From positions 1 to 59,671 of the forward strand of contig NZ_FOJC01000010.1 of the NCBI RefSeq assembly GCF_900109315.1: a stretch of 59,671 bases of DNA. Reading direction: 5' to 3'. This document shows, one piece after another, positions 37,439-47,334 of this stretch. A program made the position numbers and the translations under genes. The DNA is from [Haemophilus] ducreyi. GTDB lineage: Bacteria > Pseudomonadota > Gammaproteobacteria > Enterobacterales > Pasteurellaceae. Within the stretch, counting starts at the first letter, position 1, and each line of letters opens with the position of its first letter. The notes under the pieces are model-generated. The model was not told the DNA's origin. It did not search any database and saw only the letters and a program-made list of their open reading frames with translations.

Positions 37439-37811
37439 ATGATTTGGTATAAAGCGCTTTTCTCCTTTTAATGGCAGACTCAATCGCCAAGGATTTTGGA
37501 TTGGATTTGGCATTAACTTTATCTTCTTATTTATAATTGCTAATTTCGGGCCAAAAGTGACCGCTCTCAGCCTGACAATGGTATTACCTTTGCTATTAGC
37601 AAGTTACAGTTGCGTGGCAGTAATCATTAAACGGTTACATGATCGCAATCGTTCCGCCCGTGCTATTTTGATGATGTTTATACCGCTAATATGCTATGGT
37701 GTTTCACTTGCTACACAAGGCACAATGCTATTACTAGAATGGGGCGTTTTCAAAAGCTATCCTCAAGCTAACCAATATGGCGAAAAAGGGGAAACTTTTT
37801 GTTTCACGTAA
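37439..37811 (+). pseudogene. DUF805 membrane protein, frameshifted near the start
   Basis: ATG 37439 gives MIWYKALFSF and then a stop. Dropping one T from TTTT (37466-37469) yields FSFNGRLNRQGFWIGFGIN, the standard DUF805 opening. From there the frame is open to 37811: three hydrophobic helices and the family motif IIKRLHDRNRSA near residue 66. Members are small inner-membrane proteins of unknown function. The last residues (GEKGETFCFT) are atypical, so a second change near the 3' end is possible. Confidence 0.75.
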
Positions 37812-37871
37812 ATTTACCTCACAAACAACACGCTTAGCCAACCGCTAAGTCACTATTAGAAATAAAACGTT

Positions 37872-38504
37872 ATGACAGAACCAACAATCAAACTCAATTA
37901 TCACAAAACACGCTTTCTTACTTCGGCACCTGACATTCGCCATTTACCTGAAGATAACGGCATTGAAATTGCTTTTGCGGGGCGTTCAAATGCGGGAAAA
38001 TCGACCGCTTTAAATGCGCTCACCAATCAAAAAAGCCTAGCACGTACGTCAAAAACACCAGGACGAACACAACTGATTAACTTATTCGAAGTAGAACCAC
38101 AATGTAAATTGGTCGATTTACCAGGTTACGGATATGCTGCCGTACCAGAACAAATGAAATTACAATGGCAAAAAGCATTAGGTGAATATTTACAAGAACG
38201 CGACTGCTTAGCCGGCATCGTGATCCTAATGGATATCCGCCATCCACTAAAAGATCTTGACCAACAGATGATTGAATGGGCCGTTTCGGCGCAATTACCG
38301 GTCTTATTATTGCTCACAAAAGCCGATAAGCTGAGCCAAGTGGCACGAAATAAAACCGCGAAAATGGTGAATGAAGCCATTTTACCATTCCAAGGTGATA
38401 TTCAGGTCGAAATCTATTCCGCCTTAAACAAAATTGGCGTGGATAAACTCTCAAATAAATTAGATAGCTGGTTTGCCCCCATATTCCAACAAGAAGGAAA
38501 ATAA
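37872..38504 (+). CDS. engB: Ribosome biogenesis GTPase EngB (YihA/YsxC)
   Basis: A 210-residue GTPase needed for large-subunit assembly and septation. G1 [17 protein letters not shown] at about residues 35-51, G2 [10 protein letters not shown]3 [11 protein letters not shown]4 [10 protein letters not shown]5 YSALN. Length is the family norm. The stop is followed after one base by the ATG of rraB, so the two are coupled. Confidence 0.97.
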   Translation: MTEPTIKLNYHKTRFLTSAPDIRHLPEDNGIEIAFAGRSNAGKSTALNALTNQKSLARTSKTPGRTQLINLFEVEPQCKLVDLPGYGYAAVPEQMKLQWQKALGEYLQERDCLAGIVILMDIRHPLKDLDQQMIEWAVSAQLPVLLLLTKADKLSQVARNKTAKMVNEAILPFQGDIQVEIYSALNKIGVDKLSNKLDSWFAPIFQQEGK

Positions 38505-38505
38505 T

Positions 38506-38937
38506 ATGTACGATTTAACCGCATTACGCCAACAAACCGATGAAATTATTGACAATTTATTAAAAGATGGTTCTGATCCGGAAGCGCTTTACATAATTGA
38601 ACACCACATAGCACATCACGATTTTGATAAACTAGAAAAATTAGTGGTCGATGCTTATAAACTTGGTTATGAAATTTCAGAAGCAGAAGAAATAGAAGAC
38701 GACCAAGGTAACGTGTTATTTGTTTGCGATATTGTCAGCGAAGTAAAACTGGACGGCGATATTATCACTGCACAATAACAAGAATTATTACCCTTAATTG
38801 AAAAAGCAGCTGCCGAATATGAAGGTTGGGGCACGTACTTTGAAGACCCCAATGCCGAAGAAGATGAATATGGCGATGATGGCGAGTTTTTTGATGATGA
38901 AGATGAAGCGGACTTTAACAATGCCAAAGTCCACTAA
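38506..38937 (+). pseudogene. rraB: RNase E inhibitor RraB, interrupted by an in-frame stop
   Basis: ATG 38506 gives MYDLTALRQQTDEIIDNLL, GSDPEALYIIEHHIAHHDF, then DIITAQ and TAA at 38776-38778. Reading straight on in the same frame gives QELLPLIEKAAAEYEGWGTY, FEDPNAEEDEYGDDGEFFDD and KVH to TAA 38935-38937. That is the conserved RraB second half, including the family hallmark YxGWGTYFEDPN. One codon is a nonsense mutation (for example GAA to TAA). RraB binds RNase E and modulates mRNA decay. The 90-residue truncated product lacks the conserved acidic tail. Coupled to engB. Confidence 0.85.
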
Positions 38938-39010
38938 TAATGCTAATTTTTATCGCTAAATCATTAAGTTAGAAGAAAAATCACGCGATCCTTTCCGCCA
39001 CAATAAAAAT

Positions 39011-39043
39011 GGTCTAATTAGCGATTTTTTCGCTAATTAGACC
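39011..39043 (-). terminator. tusA terminator with uptake-signal-like arms
   Basis: A perfect 13-bp inverted repeat (GGTCTAATTAGCG/CGCTAATTAGACC), 7-base loop. On the minus strand it is followed by ATTTTTATT just past the tusA stop. The outer bases read AGCGGTC, part of the uptake core. Confidence 0.75.
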
Positions 39044-39051
39044 GCTATTAA

Positions 39052-39291
39052 CTATATTCCCTTCTTAATCCAATACTCGTAAGGCGGTGTATCCGTTTTA
39101 CTTTTTAATAGTTGGTGATCCATAAACTCACAAAAACTAGGAATATCTCGAGTAGTAGCAGGATCATCTGCCAAAATAAATAATATTTCACCCTGTTGCA
39201 TATGCCGAATGGTTTTACGTGTTAACATCACAGGCTCAGGGCAACGTAAGCCAAGCGTGTCTAATATTTTATCCACAGGTAAATCTGTCAT
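39052..39291 (-). CDS. tusA: Sulfur carrier protein TusA
   Basis: A 79-residue SirA-fold protein. The active Cys lies in the family motif [10 protein letters not shown] (Cys17), and [16 protein letters not shown] is conserved. It accepts persulfide sulfur from IscS and passes it to TusBCD for 2-thiolation of tRNA wobble uridines. Monocistronic, with its own terminator. Confidence 0.94.
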   Translation of the reverse strand: MTDLPVDKILDTLGLRCPEPVMLTRKTIRHMQQGEILFILADDPATTRDIPSFCEFMDHQLLKSKTDTPPYEYWIKKGI

Positions 39292-39471
39292 TTTATTTTT
39301 TTCTCTAAAATTATTTTTCTAATGCTATCTTATTGTTTTGCCACACATAGGCAAAATCTGATCGGTTACTATTTTACACTATATCTTAGTTTAGTTTATT
39401 GATATATCACCAAATTAATGGAACAATGCTCGGTACTCTAGTTTTTTCATTGCTGGATAAAAGGAATTCAT

Positions 39472-39942
39472 ATGCCATTTTTATTCATTTTCTTCACCAT
39501 TATCTTTTACATTTACTGTGAAATTTCGCTACTCGTCAGTATTAGCTCAATGTTTGGCATATTGCCAACCATGTCACTACTCATCAGTCTTTCATTAATT
39601 GGCCTTTGGTTGGTAAGGTTAAGAGGGCTACATCTTCTCTATAGCATTCAACAACAGTTGAGCCGTGGTGAACTCCCCGCTGAAGCTGTTTTTCGTTCAC
39701 TATTTTTTATGTTAGCTGGTATTTTGTTAATCATTCCCGGTTTTTTAAGCGATATTTTAGCTATTTTTTGCCTATTGCCCATCACTCGCCACCTCATCAA
39801 AGGCTGGTTAATTAGTTGGCTTAAGCATAAAATACAGCGCAAACAGGCTAATGAAGCTAACTATCATCACACAACGCAAGATGATACAACCTTTGACGCT
39901 CAATTTGAACGTCAGCAAGATCCAGATAAATGGATAAAATAG
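39472..39942 (+). CDS. fxsA: FxsA-family membrane protein
   Basis: A 156-residue inner-membrane protein with about four helices: FLFIFFTIIFYIYCEISLLV at the start, then SLLISLSLIGLWLVRL, and FFMLAGILLIIPGFLSDI, whose IPGFLSD is the FxsA signature. The hydrophilic C-terminus (about 118-156) is rich in His and Asp. In E. coli FxsA relieves exclusion of phage T7. Four bases separate it from rluE, so the two are one operon. Confidence 0.93.
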   Translation: MPFLFIFFTIIFYIYCEISLLVSISSMFGILPTMSLLISLSLIGLWLVRLRGLHLLYSIQQQLSRGELPAEAVFRSLFFMLAGILLIIPGFLSDILAIFCLLPITRHLIKGWLISWLKHKIQRKQANEANYHHTTQDDTTFDAQFERQQDPDKWIK

Positions 39943-39945
39943 CCC

Positions 39946-40635
39946 ATGTTTAACCCTTCTCCTTCCCGTTTTAGGCCCAAAAGCAGGCAAGCTAATGCTT
40001 GGCAAAAAAAGGCTAAAACAAGACCGCCTAAGCCGAAAGTTTCTTTTTCCGAAACGATTGTATTGCTATTTAATAAACCTTACAACGTCCTCTCACAGTT
40101 TAGCGATCAACAAGGCCGTGCAACATTAAAAGATTTTATTCCAATTGAAGATGTGTATCCGGTCGGGCGATTAGATCGAGATAGTGAAGGCTTGTTATTG
40201 CTGACGAATAATGGTGAAATTCAGCACCGTTTAGCACACCCCAAATTTGAGAAAGTGAAAACTTACTTAGCTCAATTAGAAGGGCAACCACAAGCGGTCG
40301 ATTTAGCCAAGTTAACCTGTGGTGTTGAGCTTAAAGATGGGTTAACCCGACCGGCTAAAGTAAGTGTAATCACTCCACCTAATTATAATTGGCACACAGT
40401 GCCAAACATTCGTGAACGAAAAACCATTCCAACTAGTTGGCTTGAACTGAAAATTTATGAAGGTAAAAATCGACAAGTAAGGAGAATGACTGCTCACATT
40501 GGTTTTCCAACATTACGCTTAATTCGCGTCGCATTAAGTGGCTTTGAATTGGGTAATTTAGCCACCGGTGAATATCGTTTACCTACAGAAATAGAAAAAC
40601 GACAATTATTTGCCCAATTAAAACTTGCCATCTAA
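39946..40635 (+). CDS. rluE: 23S rRNA pseudouridine synthase RluE
   Basis: A 229-residue RsuA-family enzyme without an S4 domain; the N-terminus is a basic tail. Catalytic motif [19 protein letters not shown] with the nucleophilic Asp near residue 67. [18 protein letters not shown] is the second conserved block. It converts U2457 of 23S rRNA. An exact uptake core (ACAAGCGGTC, 40290-40299) lies inside the gene. Confidence 0.93.
   Translation: MFNPSPSRFRPKSRQANAWQKKAKTRPPKPKVSFSETIVLLFNKPYNVLSQFSDQQGRATLKDFIPIEDVYPVGRLDRDSEGLLLLTNNGEIQHRLAHPKFEKVKTYLAQLEGQPQAVDLAKLTCGVELKDGLTRPAKVSVITPPNYNWHTVPNIRERKTIPTSWLELKIYEGKNRQVRRMTAHIGFPTLRLIRVALSGFELGNLATGEYRLPTEIEKRQLFAQLKLAI
40290..40299 (+). repeat. 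DNA uptake signal core, Apl type
   Basis: Exact ACAAGCGGTC followed by the A/T-rich GATTTA, within rluE. Confidence 0.8.
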
Positions 40636-40660
40636 CACCGCTTTTGACGTTAACCTTAAC

Positions 40661-40698
40661 GCGGCCTATTTTGCTCAATTTTCAGCAAAATAGACCGC
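40661..40698. repeat. Long hairpin between convergent rluE and kdsB with uptake-core arms
   Basis: A 15-bp inverted repeat with one mismatch (40661-40675 with 40684-40698). The right arm contains AGACCGC, the reverse of GCGGTCT. No long T run; it may still act as a bidirectional terminator. Confidence 0.6.
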
Positions 40699-40719
40699 AT
40701 AGCCAATGCAAAAAGAATA

Positions 40720-41481
40720 TTAAACGGTTTGGCTTAACATTTGCCGTACTCGCGCTAAATCTTGTGCAGTATCCACGCCCAAGGCTGGAGCTTGCTTAGC
40801 TAGCTCAACGTGAATTTGCTCGCCATACCATAAAGCACGCAGTTGCTCTAACGATTCTAATTGTTCTAACATCGTCGGCTGCCAAGCAACATATTGTTTA
40901 ATAAAGCCCGCTCGATAAGCATAAATACCAATATGGCGCAAATAACATTGGCTTGCGACAAAAGTATCATCACATTCAGCAAAATGATCTCGTGCAAATG
41001 GCACTGCGGCTCGAGAAAAGTAAAGCGCCATTCCTTTGTCGTTAATCACCGTTTTCACAACATTCGGATTAAATAGCTCTTCACGAGTAGTTAATTTAAC
41101 CGCTAGCGTTGCCATATTTACACCGTTTTTATCCAAATTAGTTGCGACTTGTTGCACAATAATCGGTGGAATTAACGGTTCATCGCCTTGTACATTAACA
41201 ATAATTTCCTGATCTGCAATCGCCATTTTCGCTACCACTTCCGCCAAACGTTCAGTGCCAGATTGATGTTGATCAGAAGTCATACAAACTTCTGCCCCAA
41301 AAGCTTTAGCCACCGTTTCGATTTGTGGATGATCAGTGGCAATAATGACACGATTTGCTACCGCTTGTTGTGCTTTCTGCCAAACATATTGAATCATAGG
41401 ATAGCCATTAATATCTAATAATGGCTTACCCGGCAAACGGCCTGAAGCATAGCGGGCAGGAATAATTACTGTAAATTTCAT
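40720..41481 (-). CDS. kdsB: 3-deoxy-manno-octulosonate cytidylyltransferase
   Basis: A 253-residue enzyme that makes CMP-KDO for LPS inner core. Nucleotide-binding start [19 protein letters not shown] at residues 3-21. Catalytic [16 protein letters not shown] near 75-90 and [11 protein letters not shown] near 100. [14 protein letters not shown] is also conserved. Followed by trxB on the same strand upstream (16 bases apart). Confidence 0.97.
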   Translation of the reverse strand: MKFTVIIPARYASGRLPGKPLLDINGYPMIQYVWQKAQQAVANRVIIATDHPQIETVAKAFGAEVCMTSDQHQSGTERLAEVVAKMAIADQEIIVNVQGDEPLIPPIIVQQVATNLDKNGVNMATLAVKLTTREELFNPNVVKTVINDKGMALYFSRAAVPFARDHFAECDDTFVASQCYLRHIGIYAYRAGFIKQYVAWQPTMLEQLESLEQLRALWYGEQIHVELAKQAPALGVDTAQDLARVRQMLSQTV

Positions 41482-41497
41482 TATAATTCCTATTCAG

Positions 41498-42505
<1,008 letters not shown>

Positions 42506-42550
42506 TCAATGAGCAGTGATTCTCTAATACGCCCAATGCAATAATTAATG

Positions 42551-43396
42551 CTAATAAAGCAATGAGTAAAGTTGTCGTCTAAATTTGGGTACAATAGGAT
42601 CCGTTCCTAATGCCGCTAAAATAGCAAGGTATTGGTTTTTAACTTCACCATTTGCCACCGCTAAATCGCTCTTCAACCAATCAAATAATAAAGTGAGTGC
42701 CTCAGTATTTTTATGCGCTTGATGTAGTTGATTGGCTAAGCGAATTGCAATTTCAGGTGTTTTCTGTTGAGCATAATCCGCTTGCAATTGTTGTAATTCC
42801 GGCGAATCCGATGCTTGTTCAAGTAATTCAATTTGCGCTTGTAAACCGTACCAACGACTATCACGATCTTGTAACGGAATCTGTTTTAAAATCTCTCGTG
42901 CTTCTTCTGCATTTTTCATCACAATAAACGTTTCTGCATATAATAATGCAAAATCACTGTTTTTCTTATCACTCTTTTCCCAAGCTGATTTAAGTAAAGG
43001 TAATGCCTCCGCATAACGATGATCTTGCAACAATTCTAACGCTTGTTTAAATTTCAAATCCGCTTCTTTAGGTAAAATATTAGCTAATTTTAACCGCATT
43101 TCTTGTTCACTAATCGCACCTTGAATCAGATCTACAGGTTGTCCATCTGCAAATAAATAGACAGTAGGCGTTGCTTGAATACGAAATTGCATTGCGATTG
43201 TTTGTTGCTCATCACAATTGACTGTCGCCAATAAAAACTGATTCGCATATTCATCAGCTAAACGATGTAATAACGCATCCATTTCTAAAGAAGCTATTTG
43301 ATCGCTAGCAATAAAATTAAACACGACCGGCATATGTGCTGCGGTTTGCCATATTTCATTAAAATTATTTTCGGTTACGTTCACAATATAATCCAT
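42551..43396 (-). CDS. cnoX: Thioredoxin-like co-chaperone CnoX (YbbN)
   Basis: A 281-residue protein with an N-terminal thioredoxin fold (residues 1-110) in which the CxxC is replaced by ASDQIAS, so it is not a dithiol reductase. The cis-Pro region QATPTVYLFADGQPVD is kept. Residues 115-281 form TPR-like helices (ALELLQDHRYAEALPLLKSA). E. coli CnoX lacks CxxC in the same way and hands oxidised clients to GroEL. Upstream of it lies the broken glpE, on the same strand. Confidence 0.88.
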   Translation of the reverse strand: MDYIVNVTENNFNEIWQTAAHMPVVFNFIASDQIASLEMDALLHRLADEYANQFLLATVNCDEQQTIAMQFRIQATPTVYLFADGQPVDLIQGAISEQEMRLKLANILPKEADLKFKQALELLQDHRYAEALPLLKSAWEKSDKKNSDFALLYAETFIVMKNAEEAREILKQIPLQDRDSRWYGLQAQIELLEQASDSPELQQLQADYAQQKTPEIAIRLANQLHQAHKNTEALTLLFDWLKSDLAVANGEVKNQYLAILAALGTDPIVPKFRRQLYSLLY

Positions 43397-43411
43397 TTGC
43401 TTTTATCCCCC

Positions 43412-43733
43412 TTATTGATCACAACCTTTAGTTACCGGTAAAGCTAATTTCTGCCAGGCTTCAAAACCTCCCGTAACACTATAGACAGTTTCAAACCCTT
43501 GCTCGACCAAGAATTGTGCTACATATCCCGTGATAACAAACAACAATAACCGCTTGTTCATCAGATACCAAATCCAAAAATTCAGCATAACTATCATTGG
43601 TTAAATGAAAAGCACCCAATGGGTGATCATCAAGATAATGCGCTAATGCACGAATATCTGCTAGAAAAGCATTTTCATGTTTCACTAACTGCCACGCTGT
43701 TGTTGGACTAATCTCTGTAAATATTGCTGCCAT
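43412..43733 (-). pseudogene. glpE: Thiosulfate sulfurtransferase GlpE, small internal deletion
   Basis: The start at ATG 43733 ([20 protein letters not shown]) reads as GlpE through the catalytic rhodanese loop VVCYHGI and then goes out of frame. Another frame continues [20 protein letters not shown] and [16 protein letters not shown] to the stop at 43412. Against CYHGNSSKGAAQ of E. coli, about 11 bases just after the catalytic Cys loop are missing. The deletion is not in a homopolymer. GlpE moves sulfane sulfur from thiosulfate to cyanide or thiols; this copy should be inactive. Confidence 0.85.
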
Positions 43734-43803
43734 ACTCTGCTCGACCTTATCCACCAATAAATTAAAAAATATCGGTAATATAACACAATTACCTTGCTAA
43801 AAA

Positions 43804-43822
43804 GAAAATAACAATTATTGTC
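43804..43822. promoter_or_regulatory. Candidate Fur box upstream of exbB-exbD-tonB
   Basis: GAAAATAACAATTATTGTC matches the 19-base Fur consensus (GATAATGATAATCATTATC) at 14 positions. It is 107 bases before the exbB start. Confidence 0.6.
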
Positions 43823-43928
43823 CGTTGAAATTTCTAAGCCAATTAGTATAATTAAGAACTATTTTCATACGCAACAATGTTGCTTTATTATTATTTTTTA
43901 ACTTATTAAATTAGCTTCCGAGGACGTT

Positions 43929-44381
43929 ATGGAACGAATGCTTGAATTGTTACAAGGCCACGTTGATTATATCATTTTAGGTATTTTGACACTGATGAGT
44001 ATTATCTTAATGTGGAAAATCATTGAACGAATTCTATTTTATAAACAACTTAATGTTACAAGTTATGAAACCATTCAAGAACTAGAAATCGATCTTACGC
44101 GTAATTTAACGACTATTTCAACTATCGGTGCCAATGCGCCATATGTTGGCTTATTAGGCACTGTATTGGGTATTTTATTGACCTTCTATCATTTAGGCCA
44201 TTCTGGCGGAGAAATCGACGCTGCCTCAATTATGGTGCATTTATCACTTGCATTAAAAGCCACCGCTGCGGGTATTTTAGTCGCAATTCCGGCGATGATG
44301 TTCTATAGTGGCTTTAACCGTAAAGTAGAAGAAAACAAACTTAAATGGCAAGCCATTGAAGTACGTAAAGCGAAACAATAA
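43929..44381 (+). CDS. exbB: ExbB, TonB energy-transducing proton channel subunit
   Basis: A 150-residue inner-membrane protein, the short Pasteurellaceae ExbB type. Helices at about residues 12-30, 60-85 and 105-130. The conserved [20 protein letters not shown] block and [20 protein letters not shown] mark the TolQ/ExbB family. With ExbD it uses the proton gradient to energise TonB for iron and heme uptake. First gene of exbB-exbD-tonB, with a Fur-like box upstream. Confidence 0.95.
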   Translation: MERMLELLQGHVDYIILGILTLMSIILMWKIIERILFYKQLNVTSYETIQELEIDLTRNLTTISTIGANAPYVGLLGTVLGILLTFYHLGHSGGEIDAASIMVHLSLALKATAAGILVAIPAMMFYSGFNRKVEENKLKWQAIEVRKAKQ

Positions 44382-44407
44382 GCGGTCAAATTTAGCTAAA
44401 TTTTGCA
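44379..44407 (+). repeat. Extended DNA uptake signal between exbB and exbD
   Basis: TAAGCGGTCAAATTT is followed after a short spacer by AAATTTTGCA, matching the core plus the helically phased A/T segment of Apl-type uptake signals. Two bases of the core differ from or precede the exact 10-mer. Confidence 0.65.
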
Positions 44408-44425
44408 GATAAATAGGGCAATCAT

Positions 44426-44815
44426 ATGAAAAAGTTTGACGAAATTAATATTATTCCATTCATCGATATCATGCTGGTATTACTCGCGATTGTGTTAGTG
44501 ACCGCTTCTTTTATTTTACAAGGTAAAATTCAGGTTAATGTACCCAAAGCAACCACCACTCAAGCAATGAAAGCAGATGAATTAGCCAAATTATTAACGA
44601 TCACTGAAAATAATGAATTTTATTTCAATGATAAACTAATCACAAAAGAAGATCTGAGCACGGAAATTGCAAGTTGGGACAAAACACAAAAAGTTACGTT
44701 AAAAGTAGATAGTGCGGTTGCTTTTGAAAAATTTGTTGAATTAACGGATCTCCTTTCTGCAAATGAAATTAAAAATGTCGCTATCGTAACCAAAAAAGAC
44801 ACCAGCAAAAAATAG
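44426..44815 (+). CDS. exbD: ExbD, TonB energy-transducing subunit
   Basis: A 129-residue protein with one membrane helix at residues 10-30 ([20 protein letters not shown]) that carries the essential Asp (PFIDIML). A periplasmic domain follows. It lies 44 bases after exbB (an uptake signal sits in the gap) and 9 bases before tonB. Confidence 0.95.
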   Translation: MKKFDEINIIPFIDIMLVLLAIVLVTASFILQGKIQVNVPKATTTQAMKADELAKLLTITENNEFYFNDKLITKEDLSTEIASWDKTQKVTLKVDSAVAFEKFVELTDLLSANEIKNVAIVTKKDTSKK

Positions 44816-44824
44816 GATTCGAGT

Positions 44825-45664
44825 ATGAAACAAAAGCATTCTCGTATTGGCTTAATTAGTTCTGTCTTCATTCACATTGTACTATTTGCTAGCTTTATTT
44901 CGCTGGTTGAGGTTTCCCATTCGGATCTTTCAGACGGTGACTCACCACTCTCAATAGAATTAGTTGCGGCGTTACTGGAACAACCTCAAGTTGCCGTAGC
45001 GCCTGAAGAAGTTACATCAACCGAACCTGAAACATTCGATGAAGAGCCGGAACCAGAACAGGATGCTATTCCAGAACCAATCACTAAACTTATTGAAAAG
45101 CCGAAAGAAAAACCTAAAGAGAAACCCAAAAAGCCTGAAAAACCCAAAGAAAAACTGAAGAAAGAAAAGCCAAAAGAAAAAGCCAAACAAATTGAAGCAT
45201 TAGAAAAAGGCCCTGAGGCTAAACAAGGTATTGTGGCTCAAGCGGTACCCGGTGCGTTACAAGGGAAAAAAGAACAAGTCGGCATATCAAATGGCAATCC
45301 GAACGGTAATTCTGCAAGCAGTTCTGATACAGGTTTAGTAAATGGGATGCTTGGTGGAAATGGTAATGGTGCATCAAGTAACGAAATCAATGCTTACAAA
45401 GCAGCATTACAAAGAGATTTACAACATCGAGCAAACAATGCTTACCCCGCACGTGAAAAAATGATGCGCAAGACCGGTGTTGTCACACTTGGCTTTACTA
45501 TTTCACCATCAGGGAAATTAATTGATGTTACTGTTTTAAACAGCTCAGGGAATCAAAATTTGGATGCTGCCGCGGTACAAGCAGCCGAAGCAACCAAAGT
45601 TGCACCACCGCCTATTGGCTTCCCACCAAATGTAACTGTTCCTATCAAATTTTCTATTCAATAA
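44825..45664 (+). CDS. tonB: TonB energy-transducing protein
   Basis: A 279-residue protein. The N-terminal anchor helix (residues 8-25) contains the conserved Ser/His pair region SSVFIHIVLF. A long periplasmic spacer of Pro-Glu/Pro-Lys repeats (about 60-125, e.g. EKPKEKPKEKPKKPEKPKEK) is followed by a Gly/Asn/Ser-rich linker. The C-terminal TonB domain (190-279) has YPAREKMMRKTGVVTLGFTI and ends VTVPIKFSIQ. It drives outer-membrane iron and heme receptors. Last gene of the exb operon. Confidence 0.95.
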   Translation: MKQKHSRIGLISSVFIHIVLFASFISLVEVSHSDLSDGDSPLSIELVAALLEQPQVAVAPEEVTSTEPETFDEEPEPEQDAIPEPITKLIEKPKEKPKEKPKKPEKPKEKLKKEKPKEKAKQIEALEKGPEAKQGIVAQAVPGALQGKKEQVGISNGNPNGNSASSSDTGLVNGMLGGNGNGASSNEINAYKAALQRDLQHRANNAYPAREKMMRKTGVVTLGFTISPSGKLIDVTVLNSSGNQNLDAAAVQAAEATKVAPPPIGFPPNVTVPIKFSIQ

Positions 45665-45670
45665 ACCACT

Positions 45671-45697
45671 AAGCTCCTTTTCAAGGGGCTTATTTTT
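45671..45697 (+). terminator. exbB-exbD-tonB terminator
   Basis: AAGCTCCTT/AAGGGGCTT stem (one G-U), 3-base loop, then ATTTTT. Confidence 0.8.
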
Positions 45698-45756
45698 CGC
45701 CCTTTTTCTCTGCTTTTTATCAATTAGTTAGGTAATTTAACCGCTTGCCTAAAATG

Positions 45757-45788
45757 AAACGGTTCAGTAAAATGAACCGTTTTATTTT
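45757..45788 (+). terminator. Hairpin upstream of ybaB
   Basis: Perfect 10-bp stem AAACGGTTCA/TGAACCGTTT, 6-base loop, followed by TATTTTTA. It lies 29 bases before the ybaB start, so it is either a second terminator or an attenuator. Confidence 0.55.
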
Positions 45789-45816
45789 TAATCTCTATAG
45801 GTTCGAGGACAACATC

Positions 45817-46146
45817 ATGTTTGGAAAAGGTGGCTTAGGCAACTTAATGAAACAAGCTCAGCAAATGCAAGAGCGTATGCAAAAAATGCAAGAAGAGATT
45901 ACACAATTAGAAGTTACGGGTGAATCTGGTGCTGGCTTAGTAAAAGTAACGATCAACGGAGCACATAACTGTCGCCGTATAGAAATTGATGCTTCATTAA
46001 TGGAAGATGATAAAGAAATGGTAGAAGATTTAGTCGCTGCGGCATTTAATGATGCAGTACGCCGTGCGGAAGATCTTCAAAAAGAAAAAATGGCTAGCGT
46101 CACCTCTGGCATGCAATTACCACCAGGTATGAAATTACCATTCTAA
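45817..46146 (+). CDS. ybaB: Nucleoid-associated protein YbaB/EbfC
   Basis: A 109-residue DNA-binding dimer. The start at 45817 ([20 protein letters not shown]) is the family start; the longer frame from 45745 runs through the hairpin. N-terminal helix with [13 protein letters not shown], then [17 protein letters not shown], and C-terminal [12 protein letters not shown]. It precedes recR, as in most bacteria. Confidence 0.96.
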   Translation: MFGKGGLGNLMKQAQQMQERMQKMQEEITQLEVTGESGAGLVKVTINGAHNCRRIEIDASLMEDDKEMVEDLVAAAFNDAVRRAEDLQKEKMASVTSGMQLPPGMKLPF

Positions 46147-46206
46147 CCTCTTTCAAATAACGGGTAATAACACTTGTTGCCCGTTCCAACCACTTATTCT
46201 CAAACT

Positions 46207-46812
46207 ATGCAAACTAGCCCTTTACTCGAGAATCTAATAGATGCGTTACGTGCTTTACCTGGCATAGGCCCAAAATCTGCACAACGTATGGCTTATCATT
46301 TATTACAACGAAATAGAAATGGTGGCTTGAATCTAGCCAAAGCATTAAATGAAGCAATGACGCATATTGGTCATTGCAATGCTTGTCGTACATTCACCGA
46401 AGAAGAAGAATGTACAATTTGTAAAAATCCACGTCGCCAGATAAGCGGTCAACTTTGCATAGTAGAAATGCCAGAAGATATCCAAGCAATCGAACAAACC
46501 GGTCAATTTTCTGGCCGTTATTTTGTATTAATGGGCCATTTATCGCCATTAGATGGCATTGGTCCACGTGAAATCGGCTTAGATTTATTACAACAACGGC
46601 TAGAACAAGAATCCTTTCACGAAATTATCTTAGCAACCAATCCTACTATTGAAGGAGATGCAACCGCCAATTATATTGCAGAAATATGCCATTTATATAA
46701 TGTAAAAGTGACTCGTATTGCACACGGTATCCCTGTAGGCGGTTCATTAGAAATGGTAGATGGAACAACACTCTCACACTCTTTTGCTGGTCGCAGAGAC
46801 TTTCTGCTCTAA
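46207..46812 (+). CDS. recR: Recombination protein RecR
   Basis: A 201-residue protein; the start at 46207 ([19 protein letters not shown]) gives exactly the E. coli length. Helix-hairpin-helix [17 protein letters not shown] (about 13-29), zinc finger [16 protein letters not shown] (58-73), Toprim domain from [14 protein letters not shown]. With RecF and RecO it loads RecA at gaps. Operon with ybaB. Confidence 0.97.
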   Translation: MQTSPLLENLIDALRALPGIGPKSAQRMAYHLLQRNRNGGLNLAKALNEAMTHIGHCNACRTFTEEEECTICKNPRRQISGQLCIVEMPEDIQAIEQTGQFSGRYFVLMGHLSPLDGIGPREIGLDLLQQRLEQESFHEIILATNPTIEGDATANYIAEICHLYNVKVTRIAHGIPVGGSLEMVDGTTLSHSFAGRRDFLL

Positions 46813-46883
46813 ATCTAACGAGTTATTTTGGCTATACATCAATATCTGATACAATTAATCAAGAATTAATTAACGAGGTTATC

Positions 46884-47207
46884 ATGGAAACTATCGACAA
46901 AATCAAACAACAAATTAACGAAAACCCTATTCTGCTTTATATGAAAGGTTCACCTAAATTCCCATCTTGTGGATTCTCAGCGCGTGCTGTAGAAGCGATC
47001 ATTCAATGTCAAGTGCATTTTGGTTATGTTGATATTTTAACCAATCCTGATATCCGTTCAGAATTACCTAAATTTGCTAATTGGCCAACATTCCCACAAT
47101 TATGGGTCGAAGGGGAATTAATAGGAGGTTGTGATATCATTTTAGAAATGTTCCAAAAAGGTGAATTACACACTTTATTAAAAGAAACTGCCACCAAACA
47201 CGGTTAA
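46884..47207 (+). CDS. grxD: Monothiol glutaredoxin Grx4
   Basis: A 107-residue CGFS-type glutaredoxin that carries [2Fe-2S] clusters with glutathione. Active site KFPSCGFSARAVE near residue 30; cis-Pro WPTFPQLWV; glutathione-binding GGCDI. A GAGG Shine-Dalgarno precedes ATG 46884. Confidence 0.96.
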   Translation: METIDKIKQQINENPILLYMKGSPKFPSCGFSARAVEAIIQCQVHFGYVDILTNPDIRSELPKFANWPTFPQLWVEGELIGGCDIILEMFQKGELHTLLKETATKHG

Positions 47208-47223
47208 TTTTACGATCAAAAAT

Positions 47224-47249
47224 AAAAGCTCAAATAGTTTGGGCTTTTT
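47224..47249 (+). terminator. grxD terminator
   Basis: AAAAGCTCAAA/TTTGGGCTTTT stem (one G-U), 3-base loop, T tract. Confidence 0.8.
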
Positions 47250-47334
47250 CCTATAGTAAGCCGTGTTACTTGTAGCGCAAGCGGTTAAATTGAGCAAATT
47301 TATTGTAAAATATGACCGCTTTTAAGGATAAAAA

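Noticed and set aside
44986-45186. Minus-strand Gly/Phe/Ser-rich ORF in tonB
   Set aside because: Reverse complement of the Pro-Lys-Glu repeat; a compositional artefact.
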